From an uncultured Spirochaetota bacterium (GTDB lineage: Bacteria; Spirochaetota; Brachyspiria; Brachyspirales; Brachyspiraceae), in the NCBI GenBank assembly GCA_944390575.1, contig CALXQJ010000002.1, positions 248,001 to 312,000 on the forward strand: a stretch of DNA of 64,000 nt. The letters are read 5' to 3'. Under the pieces are notes generated by a model, which saw only the letters and a list, made by a program, of their open reading frames with translations, had not been told where the DNA came from and did not search any database. The translations under genes were made by a program, and so were the position numbers. Positions 54,419 to 63,294 of the stretch are shown here, in pieces (position 1 is the first letter of the stretch; each line of letters opens with the position of its first letter).

Positions 54419-56020
54419 TTACTTTTCTAAATAGGCATAAGAAAACTTATACTGTGCGAATGGTATATAATATACATCTTTTAATTTGGGATTTTTTAAT
54501 ACAGGTGGAGCATAGTAGTATATAGGTATTATTACTGCTTCTTCATCTATTAAGATTTTTTCTGCATTGTGTAGTGCTTGCATTCTTAATTTTTGATTTG
54601 TAGTTATTGCTGCTTCTTTTATATAACTATCAAATTTCGCATTGCTAAAGAGAGAATGATTTTTATATGAATAGCTTGTAAACATAGTTAAAAATGTTGT
54701 AGGGTCATTATAGCTTCCTGTCCAACTTATTCCTGCCATAGTGTAGTCTCTTTCTGTTTTTAGCTTTTGTATAAAAGGTGCAAACTCCATTTGAACAAGA
54801 CGAACATCTATGTTAAGATTTTCTTTCCACATACTTTGTATAGCTTCAAACATTGCTATATCAGAATTAAAACCTACTAAAAACTCTAATATAGGAAAAT
54901 TTATTCCATTACTATACCCAGCTTCAGACATAAGTTTTTTAGCTTCTAATACATTTTTATGATAGTCACTCTTATCTACACTAATATATTCACCAGCATT
55001 TTCTCTAAAATCACCTTCATAATCGCTAAGACCATAAGGTATAAAAGCACCAGCAGCTCTACCAGATTTTACAACATTTTCTATTATATAATTTCTATCT
55101 ATAGCCAGAGATAAAGCTTTTCTTACTCTCTTATCTTTTAAAACTTCATTTGTATTATTCAATGCATAATACTGAGTACCTATACGTGTTGCTATATCTA
55201 TAAAACCTTCCTCTTTTAAAGCATCAAAATCTTGCCAAGAAAAAGTATCTGAAAAATCTAAAGTTCCTTGCTTTATTCCAGCAACAGCAGTGGCAGAATT
55301 ATCCATAAGTACAAATGTAATATTTTCTGCTACTATTGTATCTTTATTCCAATAATTTGTATTTTTTGTAATAGTTATACTATCATCTATCTTTCTTTCT
55401 TTTAATACAAAAGGACCATTTCCAATACAAGTTTTAGGGTCTTTAGTCCAACTATCAGGATTTTTTTCTACTATGTCTTTTCTTACAGGACAAAATACAG
55501 GAAGATTAATAAGCTCTAAAAAGTATGGAGTAGGGTATTCTAACCTCACTTCTAATGTATAGTCATCAATAGCTTTAACACCAAACTCTTCTATAGGTAA
55601 CTCCCCATTATTTACTTTATTAAAATTTAATATAGGCTCAAATAAATAGCTAGGTTCAGATGCAGTATTAGGATCAACAACTCTCTTCCAAGAATACTCA
55701 AAGTCATAAGCGGTAACAATTTTACCATCCGACCATTTTGCATTTGTACGTAAATGAAATATATATGTTTTATAATCATCTGATATATCCCAATTTTCTG
55801 CAACACCTGGTTTTATTTCTATATCTTTATACTTAGTTACAAGACCTTCAAATAGATGAGTAATATATGTAGAACCTTGTAATGTTATATTTAATGCTGG
55901 GTCTATTGATTTTGGTTCTGTACCTAAGTTTATATAAATAGAATTATTATTTTTTTCTTTACTACTGCTACAAGATATAATAGTTAATATTATAAATGTA
56001 GTAATTAATTTTTTTATCAT
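54419..56020 (-). CDS. OppA-like oligopeptide-binding lipoprotein
   Basis: The 533-residue protein starts with a lipoprotein signal (TFIILTIISCSSSK) and is an SBP_bac_5 solute-binding protein: NLGTEPKSIDPALNITLQGS, AENWDISDDYKTYIFHLRTNAKWSDGK (quoted by its YIFHLRTNAKWSDG core), DYTLEVRLEYPTPYFLELI and KRVRKALSLAIDRN-like VRKALSLAIDRNYII. It would bind peptides for an ABC importer, but no permease or ATPase gene is nearby. It is the last gene of an operon behind two 7TM/MCP-like proteins and a MATE transporter. Confidence 0.87.
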   Translation of the reverse strand: MIKKLITTFIILTIISCSSSKEKNNNSIYINLGTEPKSIDPALNITLQGSTYITHLFEGLVTKYKDIEIKPGVAENWDISDDYKTYIFHLRTNAKWSDGKIVTAYDFEYSWKRVVDPNTASEPSYLFEPILNFNKVNNGELPIEEFGVKAIDDYTLEVRLEYPTPYFLELINLPVFCPVRKDIVEKNPDSWTKDPKTCIGNGPFVLKERKIDDSITITKNTNYWNKDTIVAENITFVLMDNSATAVAGIKQGTLDFSDTFSWQDFDALKEEGFIDIATRIGTQYYALNNTNEVLKDKRVRKALSLAIDRNYIIENVVKSGRAAGAFIPYGLSDYEGDFRENAGEYISVDKSDYHKNVLEAKKLMSEAGYSNGINFPILEFLVGFNSDIAMFEAIQSMWKENLNIDVRLVQMEFAPFIQKLKTERDYTMAGISWTGSYNDPTTFLTMFTSYSYKNHSLFSNAKFDSYIKEAAITTNQKLRMQALHNAEKILIDEEAVIIPIYYYAPPVLKNPKLKDVYYIPFAQYKFSYAYLEK

Positions 56021-56031
56021 ATTTTGAATTC

Positions 56032-57990
56032 CTATATTTTATTTTTAAAAGAGTCTATTAGATGAGAAAAAGCTAAACTACTTTTTTCTTTATGCTTACT
56101 TACAGTATCAAATAGAGTTTCTGAGTATGTGTGAAATGATGAAGAGTTTTTATTTATATCTTTTATTATTTCTGAAATTTCTTTTCTCACTTCTTTTATG
56201 CTATCTAATTCATTTATTATATTTTCTGTTTCTTTATTTTGTAATTTAATTCTAGAGTTTAATGTTTTTTGTATTCCTGTAATAGAATTTATATTTTCCT
56301 TTATAAAGCTAATTATTGTATCTTGCTTATTTGCTAAAGAATAAATCATAGCATTATACTTTTCTAAAGTTTTATAATTACTTTTTTTATTATAATTATT
56401 TTCTATAGTTCTTTCTATATTTTTTATGAGATTATCTATTTCTTCAACCTGACTTTGAATATCTTTTTCCATATATTCACAGTTTTCTTTTATAAATAAA
56501 GAATATTTTTCTAATACTATAATACTAGAGAATATTTCATTTAATATTTTTTCTATAGAATCTGTAATTCTTGAAATTTCAAAAGCTAAAGCTCCTATTT
56601 CTTTTGCTACTACAGAAAAACTTTTACCAAACATACCAGCTTTAGAAGCTTGTATTCCTGCATTAATAGAAAGTAGATTAGTTCTTTCAGTTACATTTTT
56701 AATATATATAATTGTATTTTTTATTTCTGTAGTTATTTGATTAACATTTTCTAAATTCTTAGATGATTCTAATATATGATTTAATAATGATATAGTTGTA
56801 TTTGAAAAAGAGTTTCTTATATTTTTTAGATTTTCATTTAAAGTAAAAATTTCTTCAGAAGAAGTATCTATTTCATTCATTTTTATTGTAGTTTGTTCTA
56901 ATATCTTACAGTTTTCTTTAATTTGTGATTTATACTTATCAAAAAATATAAAGTATGTATTTACAAACTGCATAAATTCACTTAGAGGGAAAGCATTATT
57001 TTCTCTAGACTTTCTTAAAGCTTCTATATCATTATTAAGTTCTTCAGTTTGTTTAGTAATAATATTTAATGCATCCTTATATTCATTATCTATTTCAAGT
57101 ACAAACTCAGAAGATTTCATAATATCTTTATCTATATTTTTTAATTCTTTTGATGTATTATCTATACTTTTTATAATTTTTAAGCTATGTTTTAACTTAT
57201 CATTTAGAATATTTTGATTTTTAATAGTTTCTAATGCATTTCTTGTAAAGTTAAAAAATGTTACTATAGATCCTACTAAATATGCTAATATAATAGCAAA
57301 ACCAGTTCTATCATAGCTAATATTCACAACCTTACTAAAAATTTGAATATCTTTTAATATTAAATATAATGCAAATATCATAATAAGTGCAAATATTATA
57401 TTTGCTTTTATATTATAGTTTATAATCATATCTAATATTATTGATATAAGAGATGCTAATATAACAAAAAATATTATATACATTTTATATAAATAAAATT
57501 TACCAAAAGGTAAAATAGTATATGAAGAACTTGATAATATATTATAATAATTTATAGTAACATAAAATGAAGTTTTGAAATTAATTATACTATATATAAT
57601 CAAAGTAGGTACAGTTATTATAGTTATAATTAAAATACTGTTGTTAAATATATTTATCGCTTTATTTTTTTTTATAAAGCTTTGAGTATTTATAGGAACT
57701 AATATTAGTATAATAAGTATTAATATATTATTATATACATATAATGTATTTGCAAGTCTTGATTTATCACCTTGTATCTCTAAAAATATGATAGTAAATA
57801 AAAATAAGTTGTATATAAATATTAATGCTAATGTTATAGTATAGAATATATATGTTTTATCTTTAGTTTTATTTGATAGAAGTATAAAGATTAGAACTAA
57901 AATAGGCATAATAGAAAGTCCTATAATAGGTACTAATAATTTAACAACAAGTATGTCAAAACTATATATGAAGTTATTAAGTATACTCAT
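56032..57990 (-). CDS. 7TM membrane protein with MCP-like signalling domain (paralogue 1)
   Basis: The 652-residue product begins with about seven to eight hydrophobic helices (residues 10-255) without a periplasmic ligand domain, then a long coiled coil (about 260-650) shaped like a chemoreceptor signalling domain. The hairpin tip reads ERTNLLSINAGIQASKAGMFGKSFSVVAKEIG (cited as NLLSINAGIQASKAGMFGK) and aligns with the MCP tip NLLALNAAIEAARAGExGRGFAVVAxEV, but both tip glutamates are replaced (Q and M). CheA/CheW coupling may therefore be altered. It lies 11 bases after its paralogue and 11 before the oppA-like gene. Confidence 0.72.
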   Translation of the reverse strand: MSILNNFIYSFDILVVKLLVPIIGLSIMPILVLIFILLSNKTKDKTYIFYTITLALIFIYNLFLFTIIFLEIQGDKSRLANTLYVYNNILILIILILVPINTQSFIKKNKAINIFNNSILIITIITVPTLIIYSIINFKTSFYVTINYYNILSSSSYTILPFGKFYLYKMYIIFFVILASLISIILDMIINYNIKANIIFALIMIFALYLILKDIQIFSKVVNISYDRTGFAIILAYLVGSIVTFFNFTRNALETIKNQNILNDKLKHSLKIIKSIDNTSKELKNIDKDIMKSSEFVLEIDNEYKDALNIITKQTEELNNDIEALRKSRENNAFPLSEFMQFVNTYFIFFDKYKSQIKENCKILEQTTIKMNEIDTSSEEIFTLNENLKNIRNSFSNTTISLLNHILESSKNLENVNQITTEIKNTIIYIKNVTERTNLLSINAGIQASKAGMFGKSFSVVAKEIGALAFEISRITDSIEKILNEIFSSIIVLEKYSLFIKENCEYMEKDIQSQVEEIDNLIKNIERTIENNYNKKSNYKTLEKYNAMIYSLANKQDTIISFIKENINSITGIQKTLNSRIKLQNKETENIINELDSIKEVRKEISEIIKDINKNSSSFHTYSETLFDTVSKHKEKSSLAFSHLIDSFKNKI

Positions 57991-58001
57991 ATTTTAAACC
58001 T

Positions 58002-59918
58002 TTATACTGTTCTATAGTATTCATTAATATTTTTCTGCAAATAGTTGGAATATTTAAGTAAATTGTCCTTATTATAATCTAATGTTTCTATAATATTTTC
58101 TAAATCATCAGATATAGCTAATAATTTATTTATATCTCTAATAAGACTTTTTACTTTATTATTATGCTTAAAAGTATTTTCAGATATATTATTTATATAG
58201 TTTATAAAGTCTTGTATTTTAGTTTTTATATTAATAAAATCATTTTTTTCATTTATAATAATATTTTCTACTAATGTTATAGTGCTACTAACTTTCTCTA
58301 TATTTTTTAATAGAGTCATATTATAGTCATTTTGTTTTTCCATTCCTTTATTAAATATATTAAGTCTTTCGTATGTATTACTTAATTCTTTAAATACATT
58401 TGAAACATTAACCTTAATACTTTCATTAGAAGAATCAAACTTTTTAAAAATATCTTCTATTTGATAAAGCAAGCTTCTCATTTTATCTGTGATAGATATA
58501 GTTTCAAATACAAGCTCATTAACTTCTTTAGATATTACAGTAAAATTATCCATCCACTTAGCAGACTTTGATGCTTGTATACTTGAGTTTACAGATAGAG
58601 TTTTTGTTTTATCTGATATTGTTATCATCAAAGATAATATTTTATTAATTTGGAATGTTAATTGATTAGTATTTAATGTTCTATTTAATTCTTTATTTAT
58701 AATTTCTCTTCTATCTTTAGAAAGATCTACGAACTTTTTAAAAGAAGATAGTATAGAAAAACTTTCAGACTGCAAACTATATATTTGAGAAATATTTTCT
58801 TCTAATACTTTTTTATTTTGATTTAGTAAATCTTTTTGCTTTTCTGTTTCTGATTCTAATAGAGGGTATAATTCTATAAATCCATCTATTTTTTCATTTG
58901 TAATACTTGCATCATTGACTTGGAAATTTTCTACAGCAACTATTTCATTTATAGATCTTATATTATTATTAATATACTCTTTTACTTTGTTTATAGTTTT
59001 ATTAGAATGATCTATATTAGATATTAAATTATAAATTTGTTTAATTAAATCTTCTTTAATTTCTAATAGTTTATCAGTAGTGATAGTGGCTTTATTTATA
59101 ATATAAGTATCTTCAGATTTTATATATGATAAATTATAATTATTATTTTTTTCTATGTATAAAGCAGATATAAACTCTTTTACAGAAAAATAAATCATAA
59201 ATATATTAAATAAAGTATAAGCAGTAGTAGTTCTAGAAAAACCAAACTCTTTTAATACAATATATGTTACATTAGGAGCTACGCCATTAAAGTTATCAAA
59301 GAATGCTAATATAATAAAAACATTAATAATAAAATATATAATTTTACTCTTATCTTTATTAGTAAACACTTCATATCCAAGAGCATATATTATAACTAAG
59401 TTTACTATAGACAAGAATAAATTTCTAAATATGAAAAAAGGTCTAATACTACCTCTACTTTTAATACTATTAACCATAGTAATATTTTCATTAGACATAG
59501 CAATATTTTCAGATAAAAATAGTTGTGGATATAATAAACCAATAGCTACTATTATTATAACAATGAATATGATTAGTATATATGATTTTTCTAATACATA
59601 TTTATATGTTCTGTTTAACACTAAATGATTTGTTATAAATTTATACCATGGAATAATTGTAATAGTTAAAATAAGTTCCTCTAATTTATAGAAAAATAAA
59701 GCTTCTTTAGTATTTTTCTGATTAATAGATATTAAAGTATTTGAGAACTCGCAAGCAGAAAATAATAAAGATAAAATACCAAGAGTTAGTATAATAGCCT
59801 GTATATCTTCATATAGTTTAAAATACATATACGCATATATAATAACCGATACAGTAGCAATAAGCATAGATACTGTAGGTACTCCAAGTTCCACTAATAT
59901 ATTAGTAAAATTATTCAT
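58002..59918 (-). CDS. 7TM membrane protein with degenerate MCP-like domain (paralogue 2)
   Basis: The 638-residue protein has about seven membrane helices (residues 10-260), like the 7TM input regions of some histidine kinases, and a long cytoplasmic coiled coil. The expected MCP tip is recognisable but eroded: KTKTLSVNSSIQASKSAKW then DNFTVISKEVNELVFE. Glutamates and the Gly hinge of the consensus are lost. It is clearly related to paralogue 1 in layout but diverged. It starts eight bases after the MATE gene. Confidence 0.68.
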   Translation of the reverse strand: MNNFTNILVELGVPTVSMLIATVSVIIYAYMYFKLYEDIQAIILTLGILSLLFSACEFSNTLISINQKNTKEALFFYKLEELILTITIIPWYKFITNHLVLNRTYKYVLEKSYILIIFIVIIIVAIGLLYPQLFLSENIAMSNENITMVNSIKSRGSIRPFFIFRNLFLSIVNLVIIYALGYEVFTNKDKSKIIYFIINVFIILAFFDNFNGVAPNVTYIVLKEFGFSRTTTAYTLFNIFMIYFSVKEFISALYIEKNNNYNLSYIKSEDTYIINKATITTDKLLEIKEDLIKQIYNLISNIDHSNKTINKVKEYINNNIRSINEIVAVENFQVNDASITNEKIDGFIELYPLLESETEKQKDLLNQNKKVLEENISQIYSLQSESFSILSSFKKFVDLSKDRREIINKELNRTLNTNQLTFQINKILSLMITISDKTKTLSVNSSIQASKSAKWMDNFTVISKEVNELVFETISITDKMRSLLYQIEDIFKKFDSSNESIKVNVSNVFKELSNTYERLNIFNKGMEKQNDYNMTLLKNIEKVSSTITLVENIIINEKNDFINIKTKIQDFINYINNISENTFKHNNKVKSLIRDINKLLAISDDLENIIETLDYNKDNLLKYSNYLQKNINEYYRTV

Positions 59919-59926
59919 TAAAAATA

Positions 59927-61312
59927 CTAAACCTCACTATGACTATCTGTTAATTTTTGAACCCATCTTTCTTTTTTTAGCATAATAAAACCAATAGCTA
60001 CTTTAGCAAAATCACTTAGTTTAGATATTCCAAACATAGCAACAGGCCCTACATTTGTATATTTATATAAAATCAAAGCTATAGGAGCAAATATAAATAA
60101 TGAAACAGGAATATCAACAGCTACACCAAAAATAGCATCCCCACCAGCACGTGAAACAGCAAATTGAGCATTAATATAGCTCCAAAGAGGCATATAGCAA
60201 GATATAAGAATAACTAAATTCCTAGTTATAACTTGAGCTGAGTTTGTAAGCTGAGAGAATACCAAAGGAATCATAAATATAGAAGACATTTCTACAAAAC
60301 ATATAACACTTCCAGCAATAAAAGAACCATTTAATATCCACTTAGCTTTATCTTTAGCATCCTCAAGTTCTCCACGTCCTAAAGTACCACCAACAACTAC
60401 CATAGTAGCTACAGCTATACCTTGAAACACTAAAAAGAAAATATTTGCAATAGTAAATCCAGCGGCCATACCAGCTACAGTTTCAGCTCCGCCACGACTA
60501 TTATATAAAGCAGTCATAAACATTTCACTTAAAGCCCAGCTAATTTCGCTAAAAAATATTAAGCTTGATTTATTAATCATCTCATAAAATTTCTTTATTT
60601 TAATTTTTAGTATATCCCTAGTACGAACATAAAACTTTTCTTTATGCATTTTCATATATACGATAAATATTATCATTTCAGCGAGTCTTGCTATAAGAGT
60701 AGCAATAGCAGCTCCTTTTTCTTCTAATCTAGGTGCTCCTAAGTATCCGTATATAAGTATAATATTTCCAAATGTATTTATTAAAGTAGCTATTACTGAT
60801 ATTATTAATGTTATTTTAGGCTTTCCTATTTCTCTATATGATGATGCTATAGCTCCTGATATTGCAGTTGGTATAAAAGATAGGGCTAAAATAGTCATAT
60901 ATTTTGCACTTGCATCTAATATTTCAGCTTGAGATGAGTTTCCGTGAGTGAGTAGAGATATAAAAAACTTAGGATCTATAAATATAGCTATCATATATAA
61001 AGTAGATATGATAACAGGAAGTATAACTTTAAATCTAAAAGCCTCTTGCATTCCATTTTGATTATTAGCACCGCTATTTTGTGCCATATAAATACCACCA
61101 GCCCCATAACAAGTATTTAAAACTACAAGATACATAAAGTTAAGCTGATTCGATACATTTACAGCAGCCAATTTTACATCTCCAAGTCCAGCCACCATAA
61201 AATTATCTATTAATGAAACAAGCCCCATTATTAATTGTTGTAGCATTACAGGTACTGCTATATATATGCAAGACTTATAAAAATTCCAACTTCCAAATAC
61301 GCGATTCGTCAT
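59927..61312 (-). CDS. MATE-family efflux transporter
   Basis: The 461-residue protein has twelve membrane helices in two halves, beginning YIAVPVMLQQLIMGLVSLIDNFMVAGLG, cited by PVMLQQLIMGLVSLIDNFMV, the MATE signature, with a matching LIFFSEISWALSEMFMTALYN start of the second half. MATE proteins export drugs or metabolites against Na+ or H+. It is the first gene of the operon with two 7TM/MCP-like proteins and an OppA-like protein. Confidence 0.9.
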   Translation of the reverse strand: MTNRVFGSWNFYKSCIYIAVPVMLQQLIMGLVSLIDNFMVAGLGDVKLAAVNVSNQLNFMYLVVLNTCYGAGGIYMAQNSGANNQNGMQEAFRFKVILPVIISTLYMIAIFIDPKFFISLLTHGNSSQAEILDASAKYMTILALSFIPTAISGAIASSYREIGKPKITLIISVIATLINTFGNIILIYGYLGAPRLEEKGAAIATLIARLAEMIIFIVYMKMHKEKFYVRTRDILKIKIKKFYEMINKSSLIFFSEISWALSEMFMTALYNSRGGAETVAGMAAGFTIANIFFLVFQGIAVATMVVVGGTLGRGELEDAKDKAKWILNGSFIAGSVICFVEMSSIFMIPLVFSQLTNSAQVITRNLVILISCYMPLWSYINAQFAVSRAGGDAIFGVAVDIPVSLFIFAPIALILYKYTNVGPVAMFGISKLSDFAKVAIGFIMLKKERWVQKLTDSHSEV

Positions 61313-61352
61313 AAATATTATAAACTTTAAACAAAAAATGTATTTTTTTAAT

Positions 61353-61381
61353 ATACTATAATATTATCATAAATTAGTCAA
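61353..61381 (-). promoter_or_regulatory. Predicted promoter of the MATE operon
   Basis: On the minus strand TTGACT (61381-61376) and TAGTAT (61358-61353) are 17 bases apart, about 40 bases before the MATE start. Confidence 0.4.
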
Positions 61382-61413
61382 CATAATTGACATTGAATAA
61401 TATTTCTTATAAC

Positions 61414-61442
61414 TTGATAATAAGAAAAAATTAAAGTATACT
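61414..61442 (+). promoter_or_regulatory. Predicted pyrH promoter
   Basis: TTGATA (61414-61419) and TATACT (61437-61442) with a 17-base spacer, about 35 bases before pyrH. A second option, TTGACA at 61387 with TAACTT at 61410, is weaker at -10. Confidence 0.4.
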
Positions 61443-61481
61443 TAAGCAAATATTAGATTACTTAAGAGGGTTTAGTTAATA

Positions 61482-62189
61482 ATGATGAAGAAAAGAGTTC
61501 TTTTAAAAATATCTGGAGAGGCATTGCTTGGAGAACAAGATTACGGTATTGATAATAAAGTTGTAGATAAAATAGCTCAAGAAATAAAAAATGTAGGTAA
61601 TAATGTAGAAATAGCAATAGTAGTTGGTGGTGGTAATATTTTTAGAGGTATGGAATTATCTAACTCTACTGGTATGACAAGAGCTACAGCTGATTCTATG
61701 GGTATGCTTGCTACGATTATGAATGCAATAGCATTAAAAGATAGATTTATGTTATCTGGAATACAAACTCAGATATTATCTGCTTTTAGTATATATAGTA
61801 TGATAGAAGGCTTTGAACGTGACAAGGCTATACGAATATTAAATAATGGAAATGTTTTGATAATAGCAGGCGGAACATCTCTTCCATATTTTACTACAGA
61901 TAGTACAGCTGTTTTAAGGGCTTTAGAGGTTGGTGCTTCTGTTGTACTTAAGGCTACTAATGTTGATGGTATTTATGATAAGGATCCTCGTAAACATTCT
62001 GATGCAGTTATGTATGATAGTATATCTTTTACTGAAGCTATTAATAGAAATCTTCGTGTTATGGATATGACGGCTTTTGCTATGGCTAATGATAATAATA
62101 TGCCTATTAAGGTATTTAATATGAATACTCAAGGTAATATTACAAAAGCTATATTAGGTGAGAATATAGGTACATTTGTTCATAATTAA
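61482..62189 (+). CDS. pyrH: Uridylate kinase
   Basis: PyrH phosphorylates UMP to UDP. The 235-residue hexameric-type kinase has [59 protein letters not shown] and [14 protein letters not shown] in family order. GAGGG precedes two tandem ATGs, the second of which (61485) is also possible. It is usually found with tsf and frr, but here it is followed by floA. Confidence 0.95.
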   Translation: MMKKRVLLKISGEALLGEQDYGIDNKVVDKIAQEIKNVGNNVEIAIVVGGGNIFRGMELSNSTGMTRATADSMGMLATIMNAIALKDRFMLSGIQTQILSAFSIYSMIEGFERDKAIRILNNGNVLIIAGGTSLPYFTTDSTAVLRALEVGASVVLKATNVDGIYDKDPRKHSDAVMYDSISFTEAINRNLRVMDMTAFAMANDNNMPIKVFNMNTQGNITKAILGENIGTFVHN

Positions 62190-62227
62190 TTTTTATAAAA
62201 AAAATTTTGATTAGGAGACTAAATATA

Positions 62228-63244
62228 ATGTTTGATTTCTTATTTTATGGTGGTTATATTCCATTTTTTATTTTTATAGTTATTGTACTTGCTTTAGTTT
62301 TATTATTTTTTCGTTTTTTCCCTATAGGTCTTTGGGTTACAGCATTATTTTCTGGTGTTAGAATAAGTATTATTACACTTTTGACTATGCGTCTTAGAAG
62401 AGTTAATCCTTCTTTGATAGTATTAAATCAAATAAAACTATGGAAAGCTGGTTTACAAATAACATCAAATGAGCTTGAGGCACATTATTTAGCTGGTGGC
62501 AATCCTACTGCTGTTGCTGATGCTTTAATTGCTGCTGATAAGGCTTCTTTGGATTTATCATTCGAGCGTGCTGCTGCTATAGACTTAGCTGGTCGTGATT
62601 TAGTAGATGCTATTAGAACTTCTGTGTCACCTCGTGTTATTGCTACTCCATTAATTGCTGCTGTTGCTAAGGATGGTATTCAGGTTAAGGCTACTGCACG
62701 TGTTACTGTTCGTACTAATATTAATAGGCTTGTTGGTGGTGCTGGAGAGGAGACTATTATTGCGAGAGTAGGTGAGGGTATTGTTACAACTATTGGTAGT
62801 GCTTCTTCGCATAAGGAAGTTTTAGAAAATCCTGATAGAATATCTCAGGTTGTACTTTCAAAGGGGCTTGATTCTGGTACTGCTTTTGAGATACTTTCTA
62901 TTGATATTGCTGATGTTGATGTTGGTTCTAATATTGGGGCAGTATTACAGATTGATCAAGCTGAGGCTGATAAGAAAATTGCTCAGGCTAAGGCTGAAGA
63001 GAGACGTGTTATGGCTATTGCTCGTGAGCAGGAGATGAAGGCACAAGTTGAGGAGATGAAAGCTAAGGTTGTAGAAGCTGAGTCTAAATTGCCACTTGCT
63101 ATTGCTAATGCTTTGGAGAAGGGTAATATCGGTGTACTTGACTATTATAATATGAAAAATATTATGGCAGATACTGAGATGCGTTATAGTATATCTGGAC
63201 TTGATTCTACTTCTAAAGGTGATAATAGTATTACAGATAAATAG
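62228..63244 (+). CDS. floA: Flotillin-like protein FloA
   Basis: The 338-residue protein is a FloA (YqfA) homologue: a hydrophobic membrane hairpin (about 5-40), [41 protein letters not shown], the SPHH-like [15 protein letters not shown] domain, [16 protein letters not shown], and a C-terminal Ala/Glu/Lys coiled coil. Flotillins organise membrane microdomains. The ATG at 62228 follows AGGAG; a TTG at 62207 in frame lies before that site. It is about 40 bases after pyrH and may be co-transcribed with it. Confidence 0.93.
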   Translation: MFDFLFYGGYIPFFIFIVIVLALVLLFFRFFPIGLWVTALFSGVRISIITLLTMRLRRVNPSLIVLNQIKLWKAGLQITSNELEAHYLAGGNPTAVADALIAADKASLDLSFERAAAIDLAGRDLVDAIRTSVSPRVIATPLIAAVAKDGIQVKATARVTVRTNINRLVGGAGEETIIARVGEGIVTTIGSASSHKEVLENPDRISQVVLSKGLDSGTAFEILSIDIADVDVGSNIGAVLQIDQAEADKKIAQAKAEERRVMAIAREQEMKAQVEEMKAKVVEAESKLPLAIANALEKGNIGVLDYYNMKNIMADTEMRYSISGLDSTSKGDNSITDK

Positions 63245-63266
63245 TTTTTATATATTTTTATAAAAG

Positions 63267-63294
63267 AGCAATGCTTTTTAAGTGTTGCTTTTTT
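63267..63294 (+). terminator. Terminator after floA
   Basis: AGCAATGC (63267-63274) pairs with GTGTTGCT (63282-63289), with two G-U pairs and a 7-base loop, followed by a T-run. Confidence 0.65.

Noticed and set aside
20865-54420. Small 3' overlaps of convergent genes (20869-20872, 30888-30893, 36865-36870) as signs of misannotation
   Set aside because: In each case both proteins end at the expected family C-terminus, so the overlaps are real and reflect compaction.
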